64,000 nt of DNA from Cladorhizidae sp. MBARI D1340-BT2 (GCA_028752905.1 JAQNBH010000180.1:1-64000); one strand, 5' to 3'. Counted from the first letter of the stretch, positions 47,705-59,885 are shown. The notes: generated by a model not told the origin, from the letters alone. Numbers and translations: made by a program.

Positions 47705-48765
47705 AGTGAAAATCCTCATAGAGCTGTCTGAAACATGCATGCCTAATCCTCCTAGTGCTCTCTGAAACATGCATGCCTAATCCTCCTAGTGCTCTCTGAA
47801 ACATGCATGCCTAATCCTCCTAGTGCTCTCTGAAACATGCATGCCTAATCCTCCTAGTGCTCTCTGAAACATGCATGCCTAATCCTCCTAGTGGCTGTCT
47901 GAAACATGCATGCCTAATCCTCCTAGTCCTCTCTGAAACATGCATGCCTAATCCTCCTAGTGCTCTCTGAAACATGCATGCCTAATCCTCCTAGTGCTCT
48001 CTGAAACATGCATGCCTAATCCTCCTAGTGCTCTCTGAAACATGCATGCCTAATCCTCCTAGTGCTCTCTGAAACATGCATGCCTAATCCTCCTAGTGCT
48101 CTCTGAAACATGCATGCATAATCCTCCTAGTGCTCTCTGAAACATGCATGCCTAATCCTCCTAGTGCTCTCTGAAACATCTATGCCTAATCCTCCTAGTG
48201 CTCTCTGAAACATGCATGCCTAATCCTCCTAGTGCTCTCTGAAACATGCATGCCTAATCCTCCTAGTGCTCTCTGAAACATGCATGCCTAATCCTCCTAG
48301 TTCTGCCTGAAACATGCATGCCTAATCCTCCTAGTGCTCTCTGAAACATGCATGCCTAGTCCTCCTAGTGCTCTCTGAAACATGCATGCCTAATCCCCCT
48401 AGTGCTTCCTGAAACATGCATGCCTAATCCTCCTAGTGCTCTCTGAAACATGCATGCCTAATCCTCCTAGTGCTCTCTGAAACATGCATGCCTAATCCTC
48501 CTAGTGCTCTCTGAAACATGCATGCCTAATCCTCCTAGTGCTCTCTGAAACATGCATGCCTAATCCTCCTAGTGCTCTCTGAAACATGCATGCCTAATCC
48601 TCCTAGTGCTCTGTGAAACATGCATGCCTAATCCTCCTAGTGCTCTCTGAAACATGCATGCCTAATCCTCCTAGTGGCTGTCTGAAACATGCATGCCTAA
48701 TCCTCCTAGTGGCTGTCTGAAACATGCATGCCTAATCCTCATAGAGCTGTCCGAAACATACATGC
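47705..48765. repeat. 34-bp minisatellite (unrelated to F)
   Basis: About 31 units of GAAACATGCATGCCTAATCC then TCCTAGTGCTCTCT. A GTGGCTGTCT variant gives 35-bp units. The units contain the ATGCAT and GCATGC palindromes. Edge units carry CTCATAGAGCTGTC, as in the degenerate precursors to the left. Confidence 0.95.
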
Positions 48766-49258
48766 TTCAGCAGCAAGACTACTACATATTTAAAAATGAG
48801 CTAGACTTCTATATATGTGCAACCATGGCAGCATGAAATATTTGAAGAGGAGGAAGATTTAAACCAACAGAAAAGACATGAAGTAAAACACCATATGAGG
48901 CATTGCAAGATAGAGCAGATGTCACTAGCTCAACTCTAAGTTTGCAGAAAGATTGGCATATGAGAATAAATTTGCAAGTCATTTAATGTGACCTAGATTT
49001 ACACCACATGAAACAGTTGCTAAAGCAGTACTTCTTTATGGGGTCCACTATATACAGTACCCCAATTTTTTGGTTGTTTCCCCCCCCCCCCCCCCCCCCC
49101 CCCAAATATGACGACAGTACATGCAAGATGCTGCCTTCCAAATTGGAGAAGATTTGGATGCTACATTCTGGACTTATACTAACTTTAGTACTCCGTTCAA
49201 AGATTTGATTCATGGGAAAGAAACGCGAAGAAGACGCTTCATGTAATAGTTAGTTTCA
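48766..49258. other. Spacer L, middle, with poly-C run
   Basis: Unique sequence without a recognised gene. A run of 24 C lies at 49,080-49,103. An imperfect inverted repeat GGGGTCCACTATATACAGTA with CCCC lies near 49,039-49,063. Confidence 0.55.
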
Positions 49259-49367
49259 ATGGCCGCGGAGACCGACAAGGGAAGCAAACCAGTGATTCTG
49301 GTCACCCCCCTAGGAAGCGGCCTGGGACAGAAACTTCCCCTCCCTATTCTTGACTTTGTTTGGTATG
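49259..49367 (+). other. Candidate first coding exon, unknown
   Basis: ATG at 49,259 in a GC-richer stretch (TTTCAATGGCC) starts MAAETDKGSKPVILVTPLGS then GLGQKLPLPILDF. A GGTATGTATATG donor-like site follows near 49,360. Composition and start context look like a real amino terminus. The frame continues into 63-bp and 53-bp tandem duplications that look non-coding, so if genuine the exon should end before them. No family recognised. Confidence 0.28.
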
Positions 49368-49384
49368 TATATGTATTACCACTG

Positions 49385-49520
49385 CTAGAGCATGCTGATG
49401 TTGGTGCTGGTAGTTTTCCCAGGCTTAGGTGGTGTGCACCTCCAATGCTAGAGCATGCTGATGTTGGTGCAGGTAGTTTTCCCAGGCTTAGGTGGTGTGC
49501 ACCTCCAATGCTAGAGGACA
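49385..49520. repeat. 63-bp duplication
   Basis: Two full copies starting CTAGAGCATGCTGATGTTGG (49,385 and 49,448) and the start of a third (49,511). Confidence 0.85.
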
Positions 49521-49705
49521 TCACTGCAGCACTCACCTGTGTGGCTCTCCTTATCCTCATGGTAAGAGGGAGTCACTGCAGACACTCACCTGTGTGGCTC
49601 TCCTTATCCTCATGGTAAGAGGGAGTCACTGCAGACACTCACCTGTGTGGCTCTCCTTATCCTCATGGTAAGAGGGAGTCACTGCAGGCACTCACCTGTC
49701 AGTCT
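49521..49705. repeat. 53-bp minisatellite
   Basis: Three and a half units of TCACTGCAGACACTCACCTG, TGTGGCTCTCCTTATCCTCA, TGGTAAGAGGGAG, starting at 49,521, 49,573, 49,626 and 49,679. Each full unit holds GGTAAGAG. Confidence 0.88.
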
Positions 49706-49708
49706 GTC

Positions 49709-49782
49709 AAGATGAAGCATGTTAGTACAAGATGAAGCAAGTTAGCACAAGATGAAGCATGTTAGTACAAGATGAAGCATAT
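49709..49782. repeat. 20-bp minisatellite
   Basis: Nearly four units of AAGATGAAGCATGTTAGTAC, ending where satellite A copy 3 begins. Confidence 0.85.
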
Positions 49783-50879
49783 ACTCTAACACGGACATAT
49801 ACTCTACACGGACCTTCTCCAGCCCGTCATAATTATATATATATGCTCTGAGACCTTCTTCGGTCAGTCATATTCTCTGAGACCTTCAGCCAGTCATATA
49901 CTCTCACTGGGATCTTCTTCAGCAAGTCATATACTCTGAGATCTTCTTCAGCCAGTCATATACTCTCACTGGGAGCCAGTCATATACTTCTTCAGCCAGT
50001 CATATACTCTGGGACCTTCTTCAGCCAGTCATATACTCTGGGACCTTCTTCAGCCAGTCATCTACTCTGAGACGTTCTTCAGCCAGTCATATACTCTCAC
50101 TGGGACCTTCTTCAGCCAGTCATATACTCTGAGACCTTCTTCAGCCAGTCATATATATACTCTGGCACATTCTTCAGCCAGTCATATACTCTGGGAACTT
50201 CTTCAGCCAGTCAGATACTCTGGGATCTTCTTCAGCCAGTCAAACACCTGTTGGATCTTCTTCAGCCAGTCATATACTCTGAGTTCTTCTTCAGCCAGTC
50301 ATATACTCTGAGTTCTTCTTCAGCCAGTCATCTACTCTGAGACGTTCTTCAGCCAGTCATCTACTTCCCACTGGGATCTTCTTCAGCTAGTCATGTACTG
50401 TGGGTCCTTCTTTAGCCAGTCATATAATCTGAGACATTCTTCAGCCAGTCATATACTCTTGGATCTTCTTCAGCCAGTCATATACTCTGAGACCTTCTTC
50501 AGCCAGTAATATACTCTCACTGGGATCTTCTTCAGCCAGTTATGTACTCTGGTTCCTTCTTTAGCCAGTCATTGGGACCTTGTTCAGCCAGTCATATACT
50601 CCGAGACCTTCTTCAGCCAGTCATATAATCTCACTGGGATCTTCTTCAGCCAGTCATATACTCTGGGACCTTCTTCAGCCAGTCATATACTCTGAGACCT
50701 TCTTCAGCCAGTCATATACTCTGAGACCTTCTTCAGCCAGTCATATAATCTCACTGGGATCTTCTTCAGCCAGTCATATACTCTGGGACCTTCTTCAGCC
50801 AGTCATATACTCTGAGACCTTCTTCAGCCAGGCATATACTCTCACTGGGATCTTCTTCAGCCAGTCATATACTCTGGGA
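49783..50879. repeat. 28-33-bp satellite, module A copy 3
   Basis: Same family as copies 1 and 2. It enters the array at a point equivalent to 15,370 of copy 1 (CTCTAACACGGA, then CTTCTCCAGCCCGTCAT) and ends at GGGATTTATAC leading into the NACHT relic. A block of about 110 bp around 50,600-50,815 is locally duplicated. Confidence 0.93.
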
Positions 50880-51335
50880 TTTATACTTGACGGATTAGAC
50901 TAATTCCATCCCCAAGAGGAAATCAAGTCCGTTATCCATCAGTTACTATACGAGGAATGCCTTCCTGAGGCAATGATCGTCGTGGCGTCGCGACCAGTGG
51001 CCACTGAGAAACTAAGGTCTCATGCTGGAACCTCTGGTACTTCTGCTGGTGGTGCTTCCACTCCTGGTACTTCTGCTGCCAGTACTGCTGCTCTTGTTTC
51101 TTCTGCTGTTCCTCGATTCAGTCCACATAGCTCCATTACATGTCCTGCACCTACTTCTTTGGCGCACCCATCTAGTAGATACCACTTGGACTCAGTGGTT
51201 GGTAGTTGGTCAAAAGAGGAGTCATGTGCAACACATTACACGTACACAAAGGTACCAGGTCCTACATCTCCAACTGTTATATGCGTTATATTTGTTGTCT
51301 TACTCTTTGTCTACACATTGTATGTCGCACATTGA
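50880..51335 (+). pseudogene. NACHT ATPase fragment, copy 2, with Ser/Thr-rich tail
   Basis: Same frame and content as 29,122-29,586: FILDGLD, a TAA at 50,901-50,903, then FHPQEEIKSVIHQLL, YEECLPEAMIVVASRPVATE and the Ser/Thr/Ala-rich tail with a terminal hydrophobic segment. It lacks nine bases (a TCT/GTT/TCT-type unit) in the low-complexity stretch, in frame. Shared stop and near-identity mean the decay preceded duplication. Confidence 0.7.
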
Positions 51336-52412
51336 AAGTGCATCATGTTGCAGCAACATGCTTTTCTGCACACAATGTGTAATGTGATTTTTTAATTTTG
51401 TTGTTGTTGTGATATGATTTATGTGTTTTATGTGTGTGTTGTGTGTCGGGCAATATAGCCATACCTCCTCGTGGTGCTCGATGGTAACAAGAGACGCTAG
51501 TTCCTTGGCAAAATGGCTATAAGTTATTGAATTATGTTCATTCTCAATAAGCCAAATCCATTATACAGTGTGTCATATATATATAAATAATAATAGTAAC
51601 ATTGTGATATATATATATATAAAAATAGTCACATTGTGTCAAATAATATGTATGTAAACAATATACTCAGGATTATAAGCAATGTTCTTATGGTATGGAG
51701 ACAGTGCACCTAAAATGTCTCTTGGAGTATGATGCTCACTGGGTTGCTATCCTGGAGGAGGCAGCTTTGTATCTCAGGTCCGTGTTCAACTGGGATCTGT
51801 TGTATTGATAAATAAGCATAATAATATTCATAGTTGTATTCAGCATGTTTAAAGTTTTTTTATTTTATTTTATTTTATTTTTATTTTTTATTTTTTTTAA
51901 TCATCATTATCATTATGGTCACATAACTTGACCAGAGTATTATATATAAAAAAATATTAAAAAATGCATTTATCATCATAAACAATGTTTTATGTTGATA
52001 AACAAGCATAATTATATTCATATGCTATGGTCAGAATGTGGTCACAAGCATTTGACCACATTGTTTCAAGTAATAGAAACATATTTATGTAAAAAACGTT
52101 AGAAGCAATATTATGTTTATAAATACACAATCATATTCATTGGATGTGGTCACAACATCCTAACCACATTGTTTGAAATACAACCAAAAATATTTAGGCA
52201 AAAATTATATATAATCAATGTTCTTATATTGATTAAATCCATAATCATATTCATACTTTGTGGTCAGTGTGTGTTTTTCACAAAAATTACCACATGTTTA
52301 TCAACAATAATGCTATCCCATAATATATGGTTGCTAGGTACTATTGCATTCCAGATTTTATATTAATTTTTAACTGTAGCTGTGTCTATTTCCAACAATT
52401 CTCCTCTCTTAG
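51336..52412. other. AT-rich spacer of module B, copy 2
   Basis: Copy of 29,587-30,664 with small homopolymer and TA-run differences. It contains the same inverted repeat (near 52,035). After CTCCTCTCTTAG it switches to module C, whereas copy 1 continues into spacer K. No gene. Confidence 0.75.
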
Positions 52413-52818
52413 GGGGGGAAGAGGGCTGAAAACACATATTTTTTCTATTTTTTTATTTTATGGGCCCAAAAGGGTTCATAATATGTCTGGAGTTTGAGTT
52501 TCAAGTTTCAGAGCAAGTGAATACTTGCATCAGAAGATATAGCCATTTTTATACAGCGCATTATTATTCCATTTCATTTCATTTCACTTCACATTGGAAG
52601 AGGTTCTCTCCCAGTCTTACCTGGCTACAATCGGGCGGTCGGCGATGATCGCCTACCCAAAATACAGTTTTTATATATCAAAATGTTGCCAATTTCATGG
52701 AGACCCTTACCAGTCGTTTGCGCAATGAATTGGCCAGGTTGGGGGGTAGTGCGCAACCGCTAAGACGAGCACGTTTTTTTAGGTCAAGGTTCACTTGAAA
52801 CTTTTACACTGTTGAGTT
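52413..52818. other. Module C head, copy 3, non-coding
   Basis: Near-identical to 15,834-16,239; nothing recognised. Confidence 0.7.
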
Positions 52819-53514
52819 ATGGGGAAGAGAACAGAGAAGCATTTTAACAGAAAGGCCAAGGATTCAAGAAGAGTGAAGACAAGAAGAAGAAAGCCCTACA
52901 GGCGGCTGTTGTTGAGCCTGTCACAGTAGCCGCGCAAGGCAAGTTTTAATGTTTATCTCCATACTAAAAAGTTACTAGCTGTTTCCTTCCTTTGTTAGTG
53001 AGTCTCTTGGATCCTGTGGGTGCGGTAGCGCCTTCTGTGAACCTTCACTTACCTTGCAATCAATTGCAAATGTCTGAAGATAGGCCAGTTCCATTGGTGA
53101 CTATGACCAGTGACTATGCCCAGGAAGAAGTTGGCTCTCATGGATCGTTCAGCTGCTTCTGTGGCTGTTGCTACTGGATCTACTGGCTCTACCTCTTTGG
53201 ACTTGGGTGGTGTTGGAGAACTAGGTAAGGGTAATCGTATAATAAACTTTGATAAGCTTAGAGAGGTCATAGAAAGGTGTAATAAGTTGGTAACTGAGCT
53301 CCCTTGCAACTGAAGCCCGTAGGGCAGGCATGGTTTACTTTTTGTTCAAATTGTAGTAACACTCGAGACATCTCAAACCCTGTATCTGTAGAAGCATTCT
53401 TTGAACATCCAGTCAGTTACTGGGTCCTCGCATTCCTGGAATTAGTCATTCTGGTCTGGAAGACATCAAGCTGCAGTATCCATGAAGTCCATACCATGAA
53501 GTTTGCAGAATCTA
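52819..53514 (+). pseudogene. Decayed transposase-like N-terminus, second copy
   Basis: The same blocks as 16,240-16,935 in the same broken frames (GNRIINFDKLREV, FTFCSNCSN, VLAFLE, SHSGLEDIKLQY), with a constant offset of 36,579 and very few differences, for example GTGCGG for GTGAGG near 53,022. Possibly a Mutator-like transposase N-terminus. Confidence 0.4.
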
Positions 53515-53656
53515 CGGAGCTCTAAAGTTGTAACCATAAGTTTTTAAAAAAATGCAACTGTTTGCCCGCAGAGGTATCTCTGTTGCCTAGTTCAGTATAA
53601 GTGTCTCGGTTGCTTAATTCAGCTTAAGTCGCTCTGTGGCCTAGTACATCATATAT

Positions 53657-54957
53657 GTGTCTATGAGGCTTAGTTCACTTTCCCCAAGGGGCAGTGAAAA
53701 TTATGACAGGCTGGGGAAAATCCAACCTCTTGTCAGCCATTTTCAACACAATTTTTCATCAATATACAGGCCGAACTGCGAGATTGCAATCGATGAGGCT
53801 ATGATCAGCTTTCAAGGTCATTCATCACTGAAGCAATACATGCCATTGAAACCCATCAAAAGAGGAATCAAGGTGTGGGTTCGGGCTGATAGCCAAAATG
53901 GTTTTTTCACACAGAGATTTACACGGGTAAAAAGAAAGGTGCAGTTGAACACCACTTGGGGGCAAGAGTGGTCAAGGAACTAACTGAGGACCTACAGGGC
54001 AAGTGGCACGTGCACGTGTACTTTGACAGCTTTTTTACCTCACATAGTCTGTTGGTTGATTTGGAGAGGAGAGGGAGTTATGGATGTGGGACAGCCAGGA
54101 AAGACAGGCGTGGTTTACCCGAGGAGCTGGAGAAAGGCAAATTCAAGAAAAGGTAAAATGTGCACTAGATTAACACAAGTTAGTGTTATGCCACAAACAT
54201 TTTGGGGTTGAATATCAGTTCATGCATGTTATTTACCACAACTATGAGATACTCATTATATGAACTTCTAAACATTTTTAGGGGCCAGTCACTAACCACG
54301 CAATGTGGAAAAGTGTGTGCAAATGCATGGCAGGAACGAAAAATCGTCATGATTATGTACACCAACAGCGACCCCAAGAGCGTCACCTCAGTCATTCGGC
54401 ATACAAACAATGGCTGCAGAGAGGAAATAAGCTGCCCCTTAGCTATCCAGTCCTACAATAAATACATGGGAGGAGGGGATCAGATCAGAGGATATTATAG
54501 GTGCAGGGTGAAAAGCTACAAAGACATATTTAACTTTCTGATCGATGTGGCCATAACAAACGCCTTCATTCTACACAAAGGATGGTCAGGAAGCGGAAGT
54601 GAACTTACGATCAAGAAGTTCAGGATTCAGTTAGCCAAGGAGATAATTGGAAGTTATTGTAGCCGACGCAGAGCTGGGTGTGGCTCCATTATCAAGTCTT
54701 CCTTTCCTCCACTTCCCAATAAAGAACCCTGTAACCTCTGGGAAGCGCAGTCGAGGACGTTGCACTTACTGCTACCAGCAACAAAAGAGATCGGACAGCC
54801 AGTGGTACTGACAGGATTGTGGCATATGGCTATGCCACACTGGAATTGCGAGCACCGACTGCTACCTATTGTGGCACAAAAACAAATTATAGTCACGTTA
54901 TTGGAATATAACCTTCTCTCTCCATATGTACCAATGTACTACATTGTATTCATATAA
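53657..54957 (+). pseudogene. piggyBac-like transposase relic, copy 3
   Basis: Almost identical to copy 1 at 17,076-18,376, including the frameshift after FFTQRF, the intron, the missing Asp in MGGGDQIRGYY, the 2-base loss that throws the zinc domain out of frame, and the shared downstream TGA. No difference restores activity. Copies 1 and 3 are closer to each other than to copy 2. Confidence 0.88.
54153..54281 (+). other. Predicted 129-bp intron in piggyBac relic, copy 3
   Basis: Same donor, acceptor and length as in the two other copies. Confidence 0.65.
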
Positions 54958-55175
54958 AATGATATTTTTTGCGCGTAATCAAATACAGCACGTTGCCATT
55001 CATCAACCACTTTAGTTATTGCAATTTGGTTTCACTCGAATCACAACTGTTAGCTTTGACAAGCTACAAACCAATTTACAGCTTTTGATTTTTAAAAATT
55101 AGTTGTGGGGGTCTGCCAAACAGAGGAGGGTCCTGCCTTGGATCTTTTAACATGCATCTTCTGACAAAACATGCC

Positions 55176-57258
55176 TCTAGCATGGTTATATACCTAGCAT
55201 GGTTATACACCTAGCATGGTTATACACGTAGCATAGTTATACACCTAGCATGGTTATACACCTAGCATGGTTATACACCTAGCATGGTTATACACCTAGC
55301 ATGGTGAAACACCTAGCATGGTATTACACCTATCATGGTATTACACCTATCATGGTATTACACCTAGCATGGTTATACACCTAGCATGGTTATACACCTA
55401 GCATGGTTATACACCTAGCATGGTTATATACCTAGCATGGTTATACACCTAGCATGGTTATACACCTAGCATGGTTATACACCTAGCATGGTTATACACG
55501 TAGCATAGTTATACACCTAGCATGGTTATACACCTAGCATGGTTATATACCTAGCATGGTTATACACCTAGCATGGTTATACACGTAGCATAGTTATACA
55601 CCTAGCACGGTTATATACCTAGCATGGTTATACACCAAGCATGGTTATATACCTAGCATGGTTATACACCTAGCATGGTTATACACCTAGCATGGTTATA
55701 CACCTAGCATGGTTATACACCTAGCATGGTTATATACCTAGCATGGTTATACACCTAGCATGGCTATACACCTAGCATGGCTATACACCTAGCATGGCTA
55801 TACACCTAGCATGGTTTAGCATAGTTATACACCTAGCATGGTTATATACCTAGCATGGTCATACACCTAGCATGGTTATACACCTAGCATAGTTATATAC
55901 CTAGCACGGTTATACACCTAGCATGGTTATACACCTAGCATGTTTATACAACTAGCATGGTTATATACCTAGAATGATTATACACCTAGCATGGTTATAT
56001 ACCTAGCATGGTTATACACCTAGCATGGTTATACACCTAGCATGGTATTACACCTATCATGGTATTACACCTAGCATGGTTATATACCTAGCATGGTTAT
56101 ACACCTAGCATGGTTATATACCTAGCATGGTTATACACCTAGCATGGTTATACACCTAGCATGGTTATACACCTAGCATGGTTATACACCTAGCATGGTT
56201 ATACACCTAGCATGGTTATACACCTAGCATGGATATACACCTTAGCATGGTTATACACCTAGCATGGTTAAACACCTATAGCATGGTTATACACCTAGCA
56301 TGGTTATACACCTAGCATGGCTATACACCAAGCATGGTTTATACACCTAGCATGGTATTACACCTATCATGGTATTACACCTAGCATGGTTATATACCTA
56401 GCATGGTTATACACCTAGCATGGTTATACACCTAGCATGGTTATACACCTAGCATGGTTATACACCTAGCATGGTTATACACCTAGCATGGTTATACACC
56501 TAGAATGGCTATACACCTAGCATGGCTATACACCTAGCATGGCTATACACCTTAGCATGGTTATACACCTAGCATGGTTATACACCTAGCATGGTTATAC
56601 ACCTAGCATGGTTATACACCTAGCATAGTTATACACCTAGCATGGTTATACACCTAGCATAGTTATACACCTGTAGCATGGTTATATACCTATCATGGTA
56701 TTACACCTAGCATGGTTATATACCTAGCATGGTTATACACCTAGCATGGCTATACACCAAGCATGGTTATACACCTAGCATGGTATTACACCTATCATGG
56801 TATTACACCTAGCATGGTTATACACCTAGCATGGTTATACACCTAGCATGGTTATATACCTAGCATGGTTATACACCAAGCATGGTTATATACCAAGCAT
56901 GGTTATACACCTAGCATGGTTATACACCTAGCATGGTTATACACCTAGCATGGTTATACACCTAGCATGGTTATACACCTAGCATGGTTATACACCTAGC
57001 ATGGCTATACACCTAGCATGGCTATACACCTAGCATAGTTATATACCTAGCATGGTTATATACCTAGCATGGTCATACACCTAGCATGGTTATACACCTA
57101 GCATGGTTATATACCTAGCATGGTTATACACCTAGCATGGTTATACACCTAGCATGGTTATATACCTAGCATGGTTATACACCTATGTAGCATAGTTATA
57201 CACCTAGCATGGTGATACACCTACCATGGTTATACACCTAGCATGGTTATACACCTAG
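55176..57258. repeat. 17-bp satellite, module D copy 3
   Basis: About 122 monomers. The first dozen or so match D copy 1 variant for variant (GTGAAACACC followed by TATTAC units), then order diverges. It includes rarer irregular units such as GGTTTAGCATAG near 55,814 and ACCTTAGCATGG near 56,241 and 56,550. It ends at ACACCTAGTCATGGAAC, where a 22-bp repeat takes over. Confidence 0.96.
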
Positions 57259-57341
57259 TCATGGAACATCCTCTTCTAAGTCATGGAACATCCTCTTCCA
57301 AGTCATGGAACATCCTCTTCTAAGTCATGGAACATCCTCTC
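57257..57341. repeat. 22-bp minisatellite
   Basis: Four units of AGTCATGGAACATCCTCTTC plus TA, starting inside the last D monomer (CCTAGTCATGG). Confidence 0.9.
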
Positions 57342-57805
57342 TATGTACTTTTGGAATCTAGCATTGAATTGGGTTGCATGGTCATTGGTCTAAAAGTTTT
57401 CACCTAGCATGTTTTTTGAACTGGGGAATGCGAATATCACATTTAGAAAGCTGTACAACTGATAGAAAATCTACTTTATTAGTCACAAAGATCCATCGCG
57501 ATAATATTCAGAACGTCTCCGCTAGAGATCTTTGAGGCAGAAATGAACATAACCTCGGTGAGACCAGAATTGCCTGATTTACATCAATTTTAGTGAGATA
57601 TGGGCACTCGGAGATGTAAATGCGCGGGCGTTGAGTACGTGAAAAGACCAATTTTTTGGAATTTATGAAAAACGGTGTTCCTGACCTCATGGAGAGCTAA
57701 AATTTCGGATTTGACCTATATATGTATGTATGTATCTTGCCATGGTTGGAGGCTGGAAAAAATTTGAGATGGGTGGTGTAATGGCCTAGATGATTTGACA
57801 TGGAA
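57342..57805. other. Spacer M, left part
   Basis: Unique sequence with an unremarkable 60-codon minus-strand frame (57,508-57,690) that I do not regard as a gene. TATG microsatellite near 57,720. Nothing recognised. Confidence 0.5.
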
Positions 57806-58528
57806 TGACCCGTATGCCAACAGAGTGAGTATGCTTACATCAGGTATGCCACAGAGTGAGTATGCTTACATCAGGTATGTCAACAGAGTGAGTATGCTTA
57901 CATCAGGTATGCCAACAGAGTGAGTATGCTTACATCAGGTATGCCAACAGAGTGAGTATGCATACATCAGGTATGTCAACAGAGTGAGTATGCTTACATC
58001 AGGTATGCCAACAGAGTGAGTATGCATACATCAGGTATGCCAACAGAGTGAGTTTGCTTACATCAGGTATGCCAACAGAGTGAGTATGCTTACATCAGGT
58101 ATGCCAACAGAGTGAGTATGCTTACATCAGGTATGCCACAGAGTGAGTATGCTTACATCAGGTATGCCAACAGAGTGAGTATGCATACATCAGGTATGCC
58201 ACAGAGTGAGTATGCATACATCAGGTATGCCACAGAGTGAGTATGCTTACAACAGGTATGCCAACAGAGTGAGTATGAGTATGCTTACATCAGGTATGCC
58301 ACAGAGTGAGTATGCATACATCAGGTATGCCAACAGAGTGAGTATGCATACATCAGGTATGCCAACAGAGTGAGTATGCTTACATCAGGTATGCCACAGA
58401 GTGAGTATGCTTACATCAGGTATGCCAACAGAGTGAGTATGAGTATGCTTACATCAGGTATGCCACAGAGAGAGTATGCATACATCAGGTATGCCAACAG
58501 AGTGAGTATGCATACATCAGGTATGTCA
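57806..58528. repeat. 32-bp minisatellite
   Basis: About 22 units of GTATGCCAACAGAGTGAGTA then TGCTTACATCAG. Variants are CCACAGAG (31 bp), GCATACATC and two units with a reduplicated GAGTAT. Every unit carries CAGAGTGAGTATG, which includes a splice-donor-like GTGAGT. Confidence 0.95.
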
Positions 58529-58826
58529 GGCTAGAATACTAGCAGCAGCACAGGTGCACTCCATCCCTCAAGCATGATCATCAATGTTTGAAACTAGACT
58601 CCTGGTTTCTGTTTATAACTGGACTCTTGAGCAGCAGGACATCCAAGCAGCATGGTCAGATGACAGGAGGGTAATCAAAGGTCTTGTTGCAGTATCAACA
58701 GATGGCGACTTCTTACCTTAGCTGCTCTACACAGGTGTTATGATATCAATGGTTGGTGACCCTTTACCTTAGCTCCTCTGGGCAGCATTAATGTTTGATG
58801 ACCCCTTAACTTGCTCCTCTGCAAGT
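58529..58826. other. Spacer M, middle part
   Basis: Unique sequence with loose repetition of GACCCTTTACCTTAGCTCCTCT near 58,700-58,820. No gene. Confidence 0.5.
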
Positions 58827-59162
58827 GCAGGTTAGCCTATAGCCTGACCATACTACTGCAGGTTATAGCCTATGCTTCCTATAGCCTGACCATAGTAGTG
58901 CAGGTTATAGCCTGTGCTTCCTATAGCCTGACCATACTACTGCAGGTTATAGTCTGTGCTTCCTATAGCCTGACCATACTACTGCAGGTTATAGCCTGTG
59001 CTTCCTATAGCCTGACCATACTACTGCAGGTTATAGCCTGTGCTTCCTATAGCCTGACCATAGTAGTGCAGGTTATAGCCTGTGCTTCCTATAGCCTGAC
59101 CATACTACTGCAGGTTATAGCCTGTGCTTCCTATAGCCTGACCATACTACTGCAGGTTATAC
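58827..59162. repeat. 42-bp minisatellite
   Basis: Eight units of CTACTGCAGGTTATAGCCTG then TGCTTCCTATAGCCTGACCA and TA. Since 42 is 14 codons, a hydrophobic 128-codon frame runs through it; this is a by-product. Confidence 0.94.
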
Positions 59163-59304
59163 ATATCCCTAGCCCTAGCCCTAGTCATAGTGAATAGCTA
59201 TAATCTTGCTAGCTGTCATAACTATAGCCACACTAGCTACCACAACTAGTTAGGCTGTTAGTTTTTATTATAATATAATAGAAATTATTGTTTTTAACAC
59301 TCAT
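59163..59304. other. Spacer M, right part
   Basis: Contains three CCCTAG units near 59,167-59,184 and AT-rich sequence. No gene. Confidence 0.5.
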
Positions 59305-59388
59305 GGATGGATTAGGTAAGATATAGCATGGATTAGGTAAGGTACAGTATGGACTTGGTAAGGTGTAGCATGGACTAGGTAAGGTGTG
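59305..59388. repeat. 21-bp minisatellite
   Basis: Four diverged units of GGATTAGGTAAGATATAGCAT, each with AGGTAAG or TGGTAAG. Confidence 0.85.
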
Positions 59389-59559
59389 GTTGTTTCAATA
59401 AAAATATTGCGTAGACATTTAGGCACACACCCCAAAATATTCTTAATCCTAAAAGTCCAAAAGTCCATAGCTAAGCTACATCCACGGCAATTGGAGCAAT
59501 TGGATAGAGGCGGGGGAAATGCACTATATCAATCTGCACGTGCTAGTCAAGCTTATACG
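59389..59559. other. Spacer before the 36-bp repeat
   Basis: Unique sequence, open on the plus strand into the following repeat. Not recognised. Confidence 0.45.
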
Positions 59560-59862
59560 CTCATAGAGCTCAGGAAGTCACACATCCTGCACATGCTCAT
59601 AGAGCTCAGGAAGTCACACATCCTGCACGTGCTCATAGAGCTCAGGAAGTCACACATCCTGCACGTGCTCATAGAGCTCAGGAAGTCACACATCCTGCAC
59701 GTGCTCATAGAGCTCAGGAAGTCACACATCCTGCACGTGCTCAGGAAGTCACACATCCTGCACGTGCTCATAGAGCTCAGGAAGTCACACATCCTGCATG
59801 TGCTCAGGAAGTCACACATCCTGCACGTGCTCATAGAGCTCAGGAAGTCACACATCCTGCAC
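59560..59862. repeat. 36-bp minisatellite with 27-bp short units
   Basis: About nine units of CTCATAGAGCTCAGGAAGTC then ACACATCCTGCACGTG; two units lack nine bases (ATAGAGCTC). Both lengths are multiples of three, so a plus-strand frame of 231 codons (59,386-60,081) reads through as repeats of LIELRKSHILHV and on into module E. Most units carry a CACGTG palindrome. Confidence 0.93.
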
Positions 59863-59885
59863 ACAAAGCCGGAAGATGTGGAGAT

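Noticed and set aside
59167..59184. CCCTAG triplet as telomeric repeat
   Set aside because: Three units only, and CCCTAG is not the CCCTAA animal telomere unit.
58811..59197. 128-codon hydrophobic frame in the 42-bp repeat as a membrane protein
   Set aside because: It is a translation of a 14-codon monomer and ends just past the array.
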